Shown here piece after piece: positions 7,545 through 16,689 of a stretch of 64,000 nucleotides of DNA (the stretch's first letter is position 1; each line of letters opens with the position of its first letter). The DNA comes from Myxococcus stipitatus (GTDB lineage: Bacteria; Myxococcota; Myxococcia; Myxococcales; Myxococcaceae): the NCBI RefSeq assembly GCF_037414475.1, contig NZ_CP147913.1:9930501-9994500 (forward strand), read 5' to 3'. The position numbers and the translations under genes are program-made. Below the pieces are notes generated by a model, which saw only the letters and a list, made by a program, of their open reading frames with translations, had not been told where the DNA came from and searched no databases.

Positions 7545-9425
7545 TCAACGCGCCCGGCGCTCCAGCTCGAGTAGCGGCATCTCCAGGACCACCACCGTGC
7601 CGTGACTGCAGGGCGGGTGGAAGTCGGCCCGGTCCAGTTCGCCCAGCAGCGCCCGCAGCTGCGCGTCCGTGAGCGGCACCGCCCCCGCCTTGCGCGCGGC
7701 ATGACACGCCATCACCCGCACCGCCTCCGCGAGCGTGACGGCATCCAGCGCAGCGCTTCTCGGCGGCAGCGCCCGGGCGAGCGCCTCCAGGAGCGAGCGG
7801 GCATCCGCCCCTTCCAACCCCGGAGGCACCGCCTTCAGCGCCACCGTCGTGCCGCCAAACGGCTCCACGTCCACACCCAGACGGGCAAGCGCCTCGCGTC
7901 CCTCGACGAGCGCCTTGGCCACCTGCACGGTGAACTCCAGCGTGGTGCCGAACAGGGACGGCGCGGGCGGGCCCTTCTCGTCGTCCAGCATGCGCAGGTA
8001 CGCCGTCAGCCGCGCGCGCTCCAGCGCGGCGTGGGGGTCCAGCACCACCAGCGTGCCGCCCGGCCCCTCGCAGATGTGGAAGCGGCCCCCCAACATGCCC
8101 ATGGGGCGAAGGGCGGCGAAGTAGCCCGGAGGCGGGGCCTCGTTGAGCTGGGGCTGGGCCTCGCCGAACGCGGGGGCACGCCCCACCGCGCCGCCCGCGA
8201 AGGGCAGCGACGAGGGAATCGCGGCCATGGCCCCCGGCGCACCGGAGAACGGCACGGGCGTCTGGGGGACCTGGGCGCCGCTCGTCGGAGCGTCCATGGC
8301 GGTGGGCAGCGGCGCGCCCCAGGAGGCCTCCTGCGCGCGGGTGAGGAAGCGCTCCACGGCGAGCGCGTAGTGCGCGGCATCGAGCGGCTGCGGGGCACCC
8401 GATGCGCTGGGGTCCACGCCCGCGCCCAACCAGGGCGCCGCGCGCAGCATCCGGTTCAACGCGGCGCTGATGGCCTCCTGCACGCCGCGGGCATCGGAGA
8501 AGCGCACCTCAAGCTTCTGAGGGTGCACGTTGACGTCCACCGCGATGGGGTCCACGTCGATATGGAGCACCACCACGGGCTGGCGCCCCGCCGCGAGGAA
8601 GTCCTGATAGGCGCGCTGGATGGTGCCGATGAGGCCCCGATCCCGGACGTAGCGGCGGTTGACGAAGGTGTAGAGGCCGCGCGCGTTGGGAAAGGTGAAC
8701 TCGGGTGAGGCCGCGTAACCGGTGACGCTGACGCCCAGCCGCCGCTCCTCCACCGGGAACAGGTGCGGGTGCGCCGATGGACCGAGCGCGGCGGCGATCC
8801 GCTCGCGGGGGTCCTCCGGACACGCCGCGCTCGAGAAGAGCTCGTTGCCCTCGTGGGTGGCGAAGAAGCCCACCTCCGGGTTGGCCAGCGCCAGACGGAT
8901 GACGGCCTCTTCGGCGTGCTTGAGCTCGGTGTCGCCCCGGCGCAGGAACTTGCGGCGCGCCGGCACGTTGAAGAAGAGGTCCTCCACGGTGATGACGGTG
9001 CCCACGCGGGGCGGCGCATCCTCCACCACCATGTCCACCCCACCCTCCAGCGTCACGCGTGTGCCCACGTCCGCGCCCACCTCCGCGGTGTGGAGCGAGA
9101 AGCGGGACACGGAGGCGATGGCCGGCACCGCCTCGCCCCGGAAGCCCATGGAGTCGATGTGGAACAGGTCGTCCAGTTCGCGCAGCTTGCTGGTGGCGTG
9201 GCGCTCCAGACACGTGGTGGCGTCCTGCCGGCCCATGCCGTGCCCGTCATCCGACACGATGATGCGGTCCACGCCCCCCCCGGCCAGGTCGACCCGGATG
9301 GTGCTCGAGCCCGCGTCGATGGAGTTCTCCACCAGCTCCTTCACGACGGAGGCGGGCCGCTCCACCACCTCACCGGCGGCGATCTTGTTGATGAGGACGT
9401 CACTGAGACGGGCGATGCGTGCCAT
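7545..9425 (-). CDS. mutL: DNA mismatch repair protein MutL
   Basis: A 626-residue protein starting at MARIARLSDVLINKIAAG. A start 17 codons upstream is not conserved-looking. The N-terminal GHKL ATPase carries ENSIDAG (33-39), DDGHGM (59-64) and GFRGEA. A transducer domain follows, then a Pro/Gly/Ala-rich linker (about 350-420) and a C-terminal dimerisation domain. MutL couples mismatch recognition by MutS to strand removal. The C-terminal nuclease site is degenerate: DPHAALERARLT (from D463) replaces DQHA-x2-E-x4-E and lacks the last Glu, and CSHGTV (C606) replaces CPHGRP. I therefore predict it does not nick DNA itself. A divergent epimerase gene lies 102 bases away. Confidence 0.96.
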   Translation of the reverse strand: MARIARLSDVLINKIAAGEVVERPASVVKELVENSIDAGSSTIRVDLAGGGVDRIIVSDDGHGMGRQDATTCLERHATSKLRELDDLFHIDSMGFRGEAVPAIASVSRFSLHTAEVGADVGTRVTLEGGVDMVVEDAPPRVGTVITVEDLFFNVPARRKFLRRGDTELKHAEEAVIRLALANPEVGFFATHEGNELFSSAACPEDPRERIAAALGPSAHPHLFPVEERRLGVSVTGYAASPEFTFPNARGLYTFVNRRYVRDRGLIGTIQRAYQDFLAAGRQPVVVLHIDVDPIAVDVNVHPQKLEVRFSDARGVQEAISAALNRMLRAAPWLGAGVDPSASGAPQPLDAAHYALAVERFLTRAQEASWGAPLPTAMDAPTSGAQVPQTPVPFSGAPGAMAAIPSSLPFAGGAVGRAPAFGEAQPQLNEAPPPGYFAALRPMGMLGGRFHICEGPGGTLVVLDPHAALERARLTAYLRMLDDEKGPPAPSLFGTTLEFTVQVAKALVEGREALARLGVDVEPFGGTTVALKAVPPGLEGADARSLLEALARALPPRSAALDAVTLAEAVRVMACHAARKAGAVPLTDAQLRALLGELDRADFHPPCSHGTVVVLEMPLLELERRAR

Positions 9426-9527
9426 GGCAGCCGTCCACCCTCCGCCACCCGGCGGACGTTGTCCAGCAAGAGGCACCCGGTGCAGGCTGACATTCGAGGG
9501 CGGCTGGGCTAACAGGAGACCCCGCGT

Positions 9528-10493
9528 ATGGACGTGTCACGACCAGGCAAGGGACGGTTGCGCGTCGCGGTGACGGGAGCCAGCGGCGAGTACGGCAAGC
9601 TGCTGCTGCCCCGCCTCGAGCGGGACCCGGATGTGGAGAGCATCCTCGTGCTGGACGTGGTGCGTCCGGACGGGGACAAGGTGGAGTTCCATCGGGTGGA
9701 CCTCACCCGGCACGACGCCGAAAGCGAGCTCACCGACGCGCTCTCCGAACGCCCCGTCGACGCGCTCTACCACCTGGCGTTCCTCTTCGGTCCCATCCGC
9801 AACGGCTCGCTCGCGCACGAGTTGGAAGTCATCGGCACCATGAACGTGCTGACCGCGGCGGGGCGGGCCCGGCTGCCTCGGTTGATTGTCCCCTCCCTGA
9901 CGGCGGTCTACGGCGCGAGGAGCAACAACCCGGCGCTGCTGCGCGAGGACTCGCCCCTGCAGGGCTGCCCCCACAGCCGCTTCGTCACCGACAAGGTGGA
10001 GGTGGAGGGACAGGTCCGAGCCTTCCGCGAGCGGCACCCGGACATGCAGGTGCTCGTGCTGCGCTTCGCGCCAGTGCTGGGCCCTTCCTTCGAGAACCCG
10101 GTGACGCGGCTGCTGACGCGCACATCCGTGGTCCCCACGCTGTTGGGGTTCGACCCCTTGTGGCAGGGCATCCACGAAGAGGACGCGGGGCGGGCCCTGC
10201 ACGTGGCCCTGCGGGCGCAAGCCTCCGGCGAGTTCAACATCGTGGGACGAGGTGTCCTGCCCCTGTCCGGACTCATCCGTCAGGCGGGTGCCCGCCCGCT
10301 CCCCCTCCCCGGCCCATTGTTCCGTGGAGCACTCCACGCGCTGGATGTGGTGGGCGCGGACATGTTGCCCGTGGTCCTCCTCGACTACATCCATTACTCG
10401 TGGGTGGCGGATGGCGAGCGCGCTGAAACCGCCCTCGGGTTCATCCCCTTCCACCACGTCCGGGACGCCGCCTCGGCGCTCAAGAGGAGCTAG
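9528..10493 (+). CDS. NAD-dependent epimerase/dehydratase (extended SDR)
   Basis: A 321-residue protein with an AGGAG site 9 bases before the ATG. It has a Rossmann fold starting VAVTGASGEYGKLLLPRL, an Asp at the end of the second strand (VLDVV) typical of NAD(H) preference, and the overall length of extended short-chain dehydrogenases acting on nucleotide sugars or similar substrates. The catalytic YxxxK is replaced by FVTDK (in HSRFVTDKVEVEG), so the usual Tyr acid/base is absent. Either it has changed chemistry or binds NAD without turnover. The stop is followed after two bases by an acyltransferase gene, pointing to a shared role, perhaps in lipid or glycolipid metabolism. Confidence 0.85.
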   Translation: MDVSRPGKGRLRVAVTGASGEYGKLLLPRLERDPDVESILVLDVVRPDGDKVEFHRVDLTRHDAESELTDALSERPVDALYHLAFLFGPIRNGSLAHELEVIGTMNVLTAAGRARLPRLIVPSLTAVYGARSNNPALLREDSPLQGCPHSRFVTDKVEVEGQVRAFRERHPDMQVLVLRFAPVLGPSFENPVTRLLTRTSVVPTLLGFDPLWQGIHEEDAGRALHVALRAQASGEFNIVGRGVLPLSGLIRQAGARPLPLPGPLFRGALHALDVVGADMLPVVLLDYIHYSWVADGERAETALGFIPFHHVRDAASALKRS

Positions 10494-10495
10494 AA

Positions 10496-12550
10496 ATGGC
10501 CAAGGGTGTCCTCGGCAACGATCCCTTCCAGCGGGGCGCCGCTTCCCGTGAGGGCGCGCCCGCCAAGCCCGGCCCCCACCAGAAGGAGCGCTCGCCCTCC
10601 GAGCGCGGGAGTTCCGACTCGAAGAAGTCGTCGAGTTCGCGCGCGGCCGCGTCCGCCCAGAAGGCCTCACCCGCCCGGGGCGCCAAGGCCTCCGCGTCGG
10701 GGCGCGCCAGCACGAGCGCGAAGAAGCCGCCTCGTGGAAAGCCCGCACCCGAAAAGACCGCGAAAGAAGCCGGGCGTGCCTCCGCGAAGGGCGCTCAGGG
10801 CTCCCGGGGTGGTGCGCCGGGAAGGCCCGGCAAGCAGCGGCCGGCCAGTGGGAGTGCCCCCTTCGCGAAGACCGCTGCCACGCAAGGCCTGGATACAAAC
10901 AACGAGGTGGAGCCGTTGCGCGAGCCCGCGGCCCCCGAGGCGCCGAGAGAGCCGCCTCCCGCGCGTGAGCCGGTCGTGACGGAGAAGTCGACGGGCAGGA
11001 CGGCCCGGCAGCGGGATGTGGACCACGCGCTCGCGGAGGCCCTGGCGGCCGAGGTCGCGGAGATCACCGCGAAGCACGCGGTGGACCAGGCGATGGACCG
11101 GCGTGCGGGCGAAGACGAGCCCGTGGACCGGCTGCTCGCCACGGAGATGGCCACCGAGCTCGCCGAGGCCGCGGTGGAGGAAGTCCTGGAGCACAGCCCC
11201 TCGAGCCGGCGCCCGGAGCGGGAGCGAGAGCTCGCCACCACCGTGGCCGCGCAGGTCGCGGAGAGCGCCGCGGAGCTCGCCGTCGCGGAGGTCATGGACC
11301 GGCGGGTGACCGGCTCGGAGCGCCTCGACGAGCGCGCCGCGGACAACCACGTGGACGAGTTGGATGAAGAAGAGCGCTTCGACGTCGAACTGCGCGAGGA
11401 CGCAAGGATGTCGGGCGCAGTGCTGGAGACGTACGAGTACGACAACACCCAGGATGGCGACGAAGACGCCTGGACGCGGTCCGCCGAACCCCACGCCGTC
11501 GATAGCGCCTCCGTGGAGCCGGAGGTGGAAATGCCAGACGCGACCCGCGACGAGTCTCCGCATGGCAGGCGAGGCCCGCTGTCACTGGTGCAGACCTCCG
11601 GAGACTCGGGCCCGGAGCCTTCCGTGGAACCATTCCGGGAGTCTGATGCCCCCCGCCCGCTCGCGGAGCGCGCCAGCGGCATGTTCTCCCTGGCCCGGGA
11701 GATCGCCGGGCAGGCGCTGGCCAGCGAAGGGCTGGGGCGCGCGTGGGGCGCGGTGCACGGCATGCTGGACGCGGTGCGCGCGGGCCTGGGCACGGGCGGC
11801 GGCGCCCACCTGGACGAGTACGGCAAGGACCCCTCGCTCGTGCAGCGGCTGGAGCCCGTGCTGGAGTTCCTCTATGGCCAGTACTGGCGCGTCAGCGCCC
11901 AGGGAGCGGACCACATCCCCGGGGGCGCGGTCATCCTCGTGGCCAACCACTCGGGAGCCCTGCCCTACGACGGCCTCGTGATGTCGCTGGCGCTCGCGCG
12001 CGAGCGACCGGACCTGCGCGAGCCACGCTGGCTCGTGGAGGATCAGATCTTCCACGCTCCCGTGCTGGGCACCCTCTTCAATCGCCTGGGCGCGGTGCGG
12101 GCGTGTCCAGAGAACGCCCTGCGACTGCTCGACGAGCAACGCCCCCTGGTCGTCTTCCCTGAGGGCTACCAGGGCCTGAGCAAGCCCTTCGCGGAGCGCT
12201 ACCGCCTCAAGCGCTTCGGACGCGGAGGCTTCGTGAAGCTGGCCCTGCGCACCGGAGCCCCCATCGTCCCCGTGGCCATCGTCGGCGCCGAGGAGACTTC
12301 CCCCATGCTGGGCCGGCTCCCCGCGAGCTTCCTGGGACTGCCCTACGTGCCCCTCACCCCGCTGGGTCCCCTGCCGCTGCCCGCCAAGTGGAGCATCCGC
12401 TTCGGAGAGCCCATTTCCATGGACGGACTGCCTTCCGAGGCCGCCGATGACCTGGGCGAAGTGGGACGCCTCACCGAGCGCACCCGCGAGGCCATCCAGG
12501 GAATGCTGCACAGCTTGCTGCGACAGCGGCGCTCCATCTTCGCGGGCTGA
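10496..12550 (+). CDS. PlsC-type acyltransferase with long low-complexity N-terminal extension
   Basis: A 684-residue protein. The C-terminal part (from about residue 440) is a lysophospholipid acyltransferase of the PlsC superfamily: NHSGALPYDG carries the catalytic His and Asp (in the HSGxLPxD spacing seen in some bacterial branches), and VFPEGYQG is the FPEG substrate motif. It should acylate a lysophospholipid or related acceptor at the inner membrane. The first about 170 residues are Ser/Lys/Ala/Pro-rich and probably disordered. Next come three degenerate repeats of about 35-40 residues rich in Ala, Glu and Val (about residues 175-280), then an acidic stretch. Coupled to the upstream epimerase gene by a two-base gap. 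Confidence 0.87.
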   Translation: MAKGVLGNDPFQRGAASREGAPAKPGPHQKERSPSERGSSDSKKSSSSRAAASAQKASPARGAKASASGRASTSAKKPPRGKPAPEKTAKEAGRASAKGAQGSRGGAPGRPGKQRPASGSAPFAKTAATQGLDTNNEVEPLREPAAPEAPREPPPAREPVVTEKSTGRTARQRDVDHALAEALAAEVAEITAKHAVDQAMDRRAGEDEPVDRLLATEMATELAEAAVEEVLEHSPSSRRPERERELATTVAAQVAESAAELAVAEVMDRRVTGSERLDERAADNHVDELDEEERFDVELREDARMSGAVLETYEYDNTQDGDEDAWTRSAEPHAVDSASVEPEVEMPDATRDESPHGRRGPLSLVQTSGDSGPEPSVEPFRESDAPRPLAERASGMFSLAREIAGQALASEGLGRAWGAVHGMLDAVRAGLGTGGGAHLDEYGKDPSLVQRLEPVLEFLYGQYWRVSAQGADHIPGGAVILVANHSGALPYDGLVMSLALARERPDLREPRWLVEDQIFHAPVLGTLFNRLGAVRACPENALRLLDEQRPLVVFPEGYQGLSKPFAERYRLKRFGRGGFVKLALRTGAPIVPVAIVGAEETSPMLGRLPASFLGLPYVPLTPLGPLPLPAKWSIRFGEPISMDGLPSEAADDLGEVGRLTERTREAIQGMLHSLLRQRRSIFAG

Positions 12551-12556
12551 CGACAC

Positions 12557-12594
12557 GCCGGACGCGCGGGCCTCGATGCCCGCCCGAGTCCGGC
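12557..12594. terminator. hairpin between convergent genes
   Basis: GCCGGAC at 12557-12563 pairs perfectly with GTCCGGC at 12588-12594, with a nested CGGGC/GCCCG stem inside. It lies between the convergent acyltransferase and diguanylate cyclase genes and could serve both. Confidence 0.5.
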
Positions 12595-12599
12595 ACGGG

Positions 12600-12623
12600 C
12601 TCACAGGCTCACAGGCTCACAGG
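12600..12623. repeat. three tandem copies of CTCACAGG
   Basis: Three perfect 8-base direct repeats directly abut the stop codon of the minus-strand GGDEF gene, followed by a partial fourth copy (CTCAGG) that contains the stop. A short tandem repeat of this kind can vary in number by slippage. Confidence 0.9.
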
Positions 12624-12624
12624 C

Positions 12625-13503
12625 TCAGGTGATGACGCGGTTGCGCCCCGTCGTCTTCGCCTCGAAGAGCTTCTCGTCCGCCGCGCGCACCAGGTCACCG
12701 GGCTCGCGGTGGCGAGGGTCCAGCACGGCCACGCCCAGGGACACCGTCACGGGAATGGACTGCCGGTCGAACTCGAAGCGCTGCTTCTCCACCAGCCGCC
12801 GCACCTTCTCGGCGAGCTGCTTCGCCCCCGGCAGCGCCACCTCTGGCAGCAGGATGGCGAACTCCTCGCCGCCGTAGCGGGCGAAGACGTCCTCGCGGCG
12901 GATGCGCGTGCGCACCGTGGACGCCAGCTGCTTGAGCACCGAGTCCCCCGCGAGGTGGCCGAACTTGTCGTTCACCTTCTTGAAGTGGTCGATGTCCAGC
13001 AGCACCAGGGACAGCACGCGCTCATAGCGCCGGCTGCGGGAGATCTCCCGGTCCAGCTGCTCGTCGAAGTAGCGGCGGTTGTAGATCTGCGTCAGGCCAT
13101 CCATCGTGGTCAGCCTGTAGATTTCGTCGTGGTAGGCGGCCTCGATGTTGCCGCCGGCGATGTACTTGAAGATGGTGCGGCCAATCTTCACCAGGTCGCC
13201 ATTGCGAAGCTCGCGCTCGCCCTCCACCAGCTCGTCGTTGACGAAGGTGCCATTGGTGGAGCCCGCGTCCCGAATCCTCACACCCTCGCGGGTGTTGGCG
13301 ATGGCCGCGTGGCTGCGGCTCACCGACTCCTGGTCAATCTGGATGTCCGACTTCGACGAGCGACCAATCAACGTCTCCGCGCGCGGCAAGTCGAACTTCC
13401 GCCCCAGGTCCAGGCCGTAGATCACCACCAGCGCCGCGTCGAGGTTGACCGGCCGGTCGGAGATCTTCGAGATGACCGTGACGACCGTCGTCTCCTTCTG
13501 CAC
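12625..13503 (-). CDS. FHA-GGDEF diguanylate cyclase
   Basis: About 292 residues from a GTG start preceded by GGAGGAG. An ATG at 13569 would add 22 residues but has no ribosome-binding site. An N-terminal FHA domain ([26 protein letters not shown]) should bind a phosphothreonine partner. The C-terminal GGDEF domain has the active-site loop GGEEF, DxDHFKxxND substrate residues and an RxxD inhibitory site (RRED) five residues before the loop. It would make cyclic di-GMP from GTP, with product feedback, under control of a Ser/Thr kinase read by FHA. It follows a large lipoprotein gene on the same strand after about 100 bases. Confidence 0.93.
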   Translation of the reverse strand: MQKETTVVTVISKISDRPVNLDAALVVIYGLDLGRKFDLPRAETLIGRSSKSDIQIDQESVSRSHAAIANTREGVRIRDAGSTNGTFVNDELVEGERELRNGDLVKIGRTIFKYIAGGNIEAAYHDEIYRLTTMDGLTQIYNRRYFDEQLDREISRSRRYERVLSLVLLDIDHFKKVNDKFGHLAGDSVLKQLASTVRTRIRREDVFARYGGEEFAILLPEVALPGAKQLAEKVRRLVEKQRFEFDRQSIPVTVSLGVAVLDPRHREPGDLVRAADEKLFEAKTTGRNRVIT

Positions 13504-13607
13504 CGCTCCTCCAGCGAACCCCTGCGGGACGCTACCACCCAGCAAATCCCGAAAGCGAGCCAAGCCCATCTATTGATACACAACCGGCGACGTCTTCGCT
13601 CATCCGA

Positions 13608-16211
13608 CTAAGGGATGTCCACGCCTCTGATAACGGAGACAGGTGGGCGAAGCAGCGCCCCTTGTGTGTCCTCGAGCGCGGCGATGAGGGATACCCCCGT
13701 CCCCGAGCAGCTCGCAGGCAAGCGCAGTTCGACCTCGCCCGAGCCGGGTGAAACAGGGGTCTCACTCACCAGGGTGGCGTCACATCCTTTCCCACCCTTC
13801 ACGGTGACGCGAACGCGCCCCTGGGCCGCGGCGTCCACTCCTGGACGAAAGCCAGTGACCCGCACGCGAACGGCGCTGCCCCGGCCCAGCCGCTGCCCCT
13901 CCAGCTCGGGATAGAGCCACGCCACTTCCGGGCGTCCCATGTCCAACGCCGACACCGCGCGTGTGAGGTCCGCCACCCGAGCCAACCCCGGTTCCACCGC
14001 CGAAGCCAGCTCGGAGGGCCCCAGGTCCTCCGAGTTGCCGTCCATCACCTGGAGCGTCTCGACGCGCAGGAGCGAGCGGGAGCCCAGGTGGTCCCCGAAG
14101 TAGGTCCGGTCCTCGAAGCCCGCGGGAGGCACGGGCACGAGGAACCCCGCCTCGGCATCCGAGGGCGAGGCCAGCACCGTCCATCGGCGGCCCAGCCGGT
14201 TGGTGAAGACGACGCGGACCAGCGTCGCCGGGCCTGCCTCCATCACACGCAGCTCCCGCCCCTTCAGCTCCTGGGAGGCCTCCGTGTCGAAGTTGTAACG
14301 AGCCTGATCGGGGATGGGGAGGAACTGCGCGCCAGGTTCGACGGGGCGCTCGCCCATCGGGTCGAAGGTCGGCGCGGGAAGGGCCGCCACCACGAAGCTG
14401 GTCGGCGTGCCCGCGGAGGCATCGTCACGCGCCGAGCGGGAGGTGGCGCCCACCAGGACGCGGTAGGGCTGGCCCTCCAGGCCATGGTGCGCGGGGGCCA
14501 TGCGCATCGACAAGACACCCGGCAGTCCGAGGCGTGCGTCCGCATCCGCGTTCGGGTCCGAGGGCGCGACGTTCGCCGTGGCGCCGAAACCCAGCGGCAC
14601 GAGGCCTCGTCCTGGCACCGCCACGGTGCCCAGCGCGAAGGCCCGGTCCAGGTACACGCCCCGGTAGCGCGGCAGTGAGGGAACCCGTACGGCGAAGGGA
14701 AAGGCCAGACGGACTCCCTCGAAGTCCAGGGACACGAGCTCGGGATACGTCACCGCGTCGGGCCTCGGCGTCGCGTCGGGAAGGCCCGGTGTCGGCACCA
14801 GGCGGAACGCGGCATCACGCGCCACCGACGAATAGAAGCGGGGGGCCACCGGAAGGATGCGCCCCAGCAGGAGCAGCGGGTCCATCCCCGGCTCGACGGC
14901 GTTGAGCGACAGCGCGGTCATCGGCAGCGTCCCCGCCAACGACCACGCGGCGCGAGTGCCACACCGTCCCGCGAGAATCTCCGCCTCCGGGTCCAGCACT
15001 CCCCCCAACGAGGCGTCACACACTCCGGAGACACCTGGCGCGGCGGCGCGAGGTGCCGCGGAGCCCTCGAGCCACACCACCGTCCCGGAGGGAAGCGAGG
15101 TATCCCCCGAGCTCCCCGCCTCCACGTCCACCACGCGCTCGAAGCCCAGCAGGGACTCGGGCGTGAGCTCCGAGGCGAGCCCCGGCACCGACAGCCCCGT
15201 CATCGCCAGGCGGAGGTTGAGCGCCTGGGGATTGCTCACGAGCGCCTCGACGAAGGCGACCTGCACGCCTCCCGACAGGTCCAGCGGATTGCGCCGCAGC
15301 ACCAGACGCAGGTCGCGAACGTCGTCCGCGTCGTGCCGGGCCAGGGTGAGGTAGCCATAGTCCGGGTGGAAGGCGGAGACCTCCACAATCCCCGAGGCGG
15401 GGACCCACGCGGTGCCATCCGTCCCCGTCAATGCGCTCGCGAGCGCCACGCCCTTCGCGCCCGACACGGCGACGGTGGTCTTCGGCAGGGGGCGGCCCGT
15501 GAGCTCGTCCACCACCGACACACGCACGCCTTGCGCTGGAACGTCGGGGCTCAGCACGGTGACCTTCGCGGTGCAGATCGCCGTGCCGATGCGTGCCTCC
15601 ACCGCCTCACGCCCCTCCGCCTGCGCGGAGAGAGTGAAGGTGGCGCGGCGCTTTCGCTCCTTCTCCTTGCGCTCCACCGCGGGAGACAGCGCCCTCCACA
15701 CCACGTCGTCGGCGGGCACCACCGGACGCCCCGATGCATCCTTCACCCACACCTCGAAGGCCACGGAGACTCCGGGGCGGCCCACGACGACGTCCGGCGT
15801 TATCTGGCAGGACGCGGCGAGCGTGGGCGGCGGCGGCGGCACACAGGCGCCACTGCGGCAGACACTCTCTCCGGCGCAGTCCGCGTCCGAGGTGCACAGA
15901 CTCACCTCGCACTGATTCATGTCGCACTGACACCCCAGTTCGGTGTCACAGGCGGCAATCCGGTAGTCCGGCCCGCGCCGGCTGACGTCACAGTCCTTGC
16001 GCGACCGGCAGGAGGGCTCGCAGCGCGAAAGCACCGTGTTGCAGAAGAAGAACGCGGGATTCGGACAGTCCTGGTCCACGGCGCAGCTGACCGGGGGCCG
16101 CGGCGTTCCCGGCGTGTCCGAGTCATCCTTCCCAGGCGCGCACCCCGCCAGTGTCCCCACCAGGGCACACACGACCGCGGGAAGCACGAAGGAACGGGAC
16201 GAGGGGCTCAT
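13608..16211 (-). CDS. large Cys-rich lipoprotein with Ig-like/carboxypeptidase-regulatory region
   Basis: An 867-residue protein with a signal peptide and lipobox TLAGC. The first about 130 mature residues are Cys-rich with repeated CxxDxDC and CxxxxC elements (CAVDQDCPNP, CTSDADCAGESVCRSGAC), a pattern shared with the lipoprotein at 3147-4760. Next come a Pro run, an Ig-like domain and a carboxypeptidase-regulatory-type domain (VSVVDELTGRPLPKTTVAVSG), then about 500 residues of probable beta structure. It should sit on the periplasmic or outer face of the outer membrane and bind other surface components. No enzyme motif is seen. The role is unknown; similar large lipoproteins are abundant in myxobacteria. 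Confidence 0.85.
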   Translation of the reverse strand: MSPSSRSFVLPAVVCALVGTLAGCAPGKDDSDTPGTPRPPVSCAVDQDCPNPAFFFCNTVLSRCEPSCRSRKDCDVSRRGPDYRIAACDTELGCQCDMNQCEVSLCTSDADCAGESVCRSGACVPPPPPTLAASCQITPDVVVGRPGVSVAFEVWVKDASGRPVVPADDVVWRALSPAVERKEKERKRRATFTLSAQAEGREAVEARIGTAICTAKVTVLSPDVPAQGVRVSVVDELTGRPLPKTTVAVSGAKGVALASALTGTDGTAWVPASGIVEVSAFHPDYGYLTLARHDADDVRDLRLVLRRNPLDLSGGVQVAFVEALVSNPQALNLRLAMTGLSVPGLASELTPESLLGFERVVDVEAGSSGDTSLPSGTVVWLEGSAAPRAAAPGVSGVCDASLGGVLDPEAEILAGRCGTRAAWSLAGTLPMTALSLNAVEPGMDPLLLLGRILPVAPRFYSSVARDAAFRLVPTPGLPDATPRPDAVTYPELVSLDFEGVRLAFPFAVRVPSLPRYRGVYLDRAFALGTVAVPGRGLVPLGFGATANVAPSDPNADADARLGLPGVLSMRMAPAHHGLEGQPYRVLVGATSRSARDDASAGTPTSFVVAALPAPTFDPMGERPVEPGAQFLPIPDQARYNFDTEASQELKGRELRVMEAGPATLVRVVFTNRLGRRWTVLASPSDAEAGFLVPVPPAGFEDRTYFGDHLGSRSLLRVETLQVMDGNSEDLGPSELASAVEPGLARVADLTRAVSALDMGRPEVAWLYPELEGQRLGRGSAVRVRVTGFRPGVDAAAQGRVRVTVKGGKGCDATLVSETPVSPGSGEVELRLPASCSGTGVSLIAALEDTQGALLRPPVSVIRGVDIP

Positions 16212-16389
16212 AGACGGTGCGGCTCCGGGGGGCAGACGCCCGCGAACTTACAGGCATGGGGCCCGGCGCGCGACGGCGTGGAGGGATGTCGTCCTCCACG
16301 AGAAACCGTCGGACCCGGCCGGCCGCACTCCCTCCGCCGCGCAACGGGAAGGTTGGCTTTCAGGTTGCCACGAATCATCATCGCACGCG

Positions 16390-16689
16390 ATGGCCCGTGG
16401 CGAGCCCAAGTCCCTCGAGAACCTTCTTCCCCGTGTGTTGGCCCGCCTCGCCGGAGAATCCGGGCGTGCCCACACCCTGGCGCCCGTGTGGGCCTCGGTG
16501 GTGGGTCCACACATCGCACGCCACACCCGCCCCCGTTCGATGGAGGGGGGCCTCCTCATCATCACCGTGACGAGCGCGGAGTGGGCCCGCACGCTGGAGG
16601 CAGAGGCCCCGTCGCTTCGAGAGCAGCTCAATGAACGGCTGGGCGCCGGCACCGTGAGGGAGATGGCCTTCCACTGGGAGGCCCGATGA
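16390..16689 (+). CDS. DUF721/DciA-type protein
   Basis: A 99-residue protein starting MARGEPKSLENLLPRVLARL. The core motif pattern W-x-x-VVGPHIARHTRP, GGLLIITVTSAEWARTL and LREQLNERLG matches the DUF721 family, whose member DciA binds and loads the replicative helicase DnaB in most bacteria that lack DnaC. If it is the DciA of this organism it acts in replication initiation. Short DUF721 proteins of other functions exist, so this is an inference from family. The stop overlaps the start of the next gene (ATGA), so the two are coupled. The 178 bases upstream form a divergent promoter region with the large lipoprotein gene. Confidence 0.82.
   Translation: MARGEPKSLENLLPRVLARLAGESGRAHTLAPVWASVVGPHIARHTRPRSMEGGLLIITVTSAEWARTLEAEAPSLREQLNERLGAGTVREMAFHWEAR

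Noticed and set aside
12600-12623. CRISPR-like repeat
   Set aside because: The units are 8 bases long without spacers. It is a simple tandem repeat.
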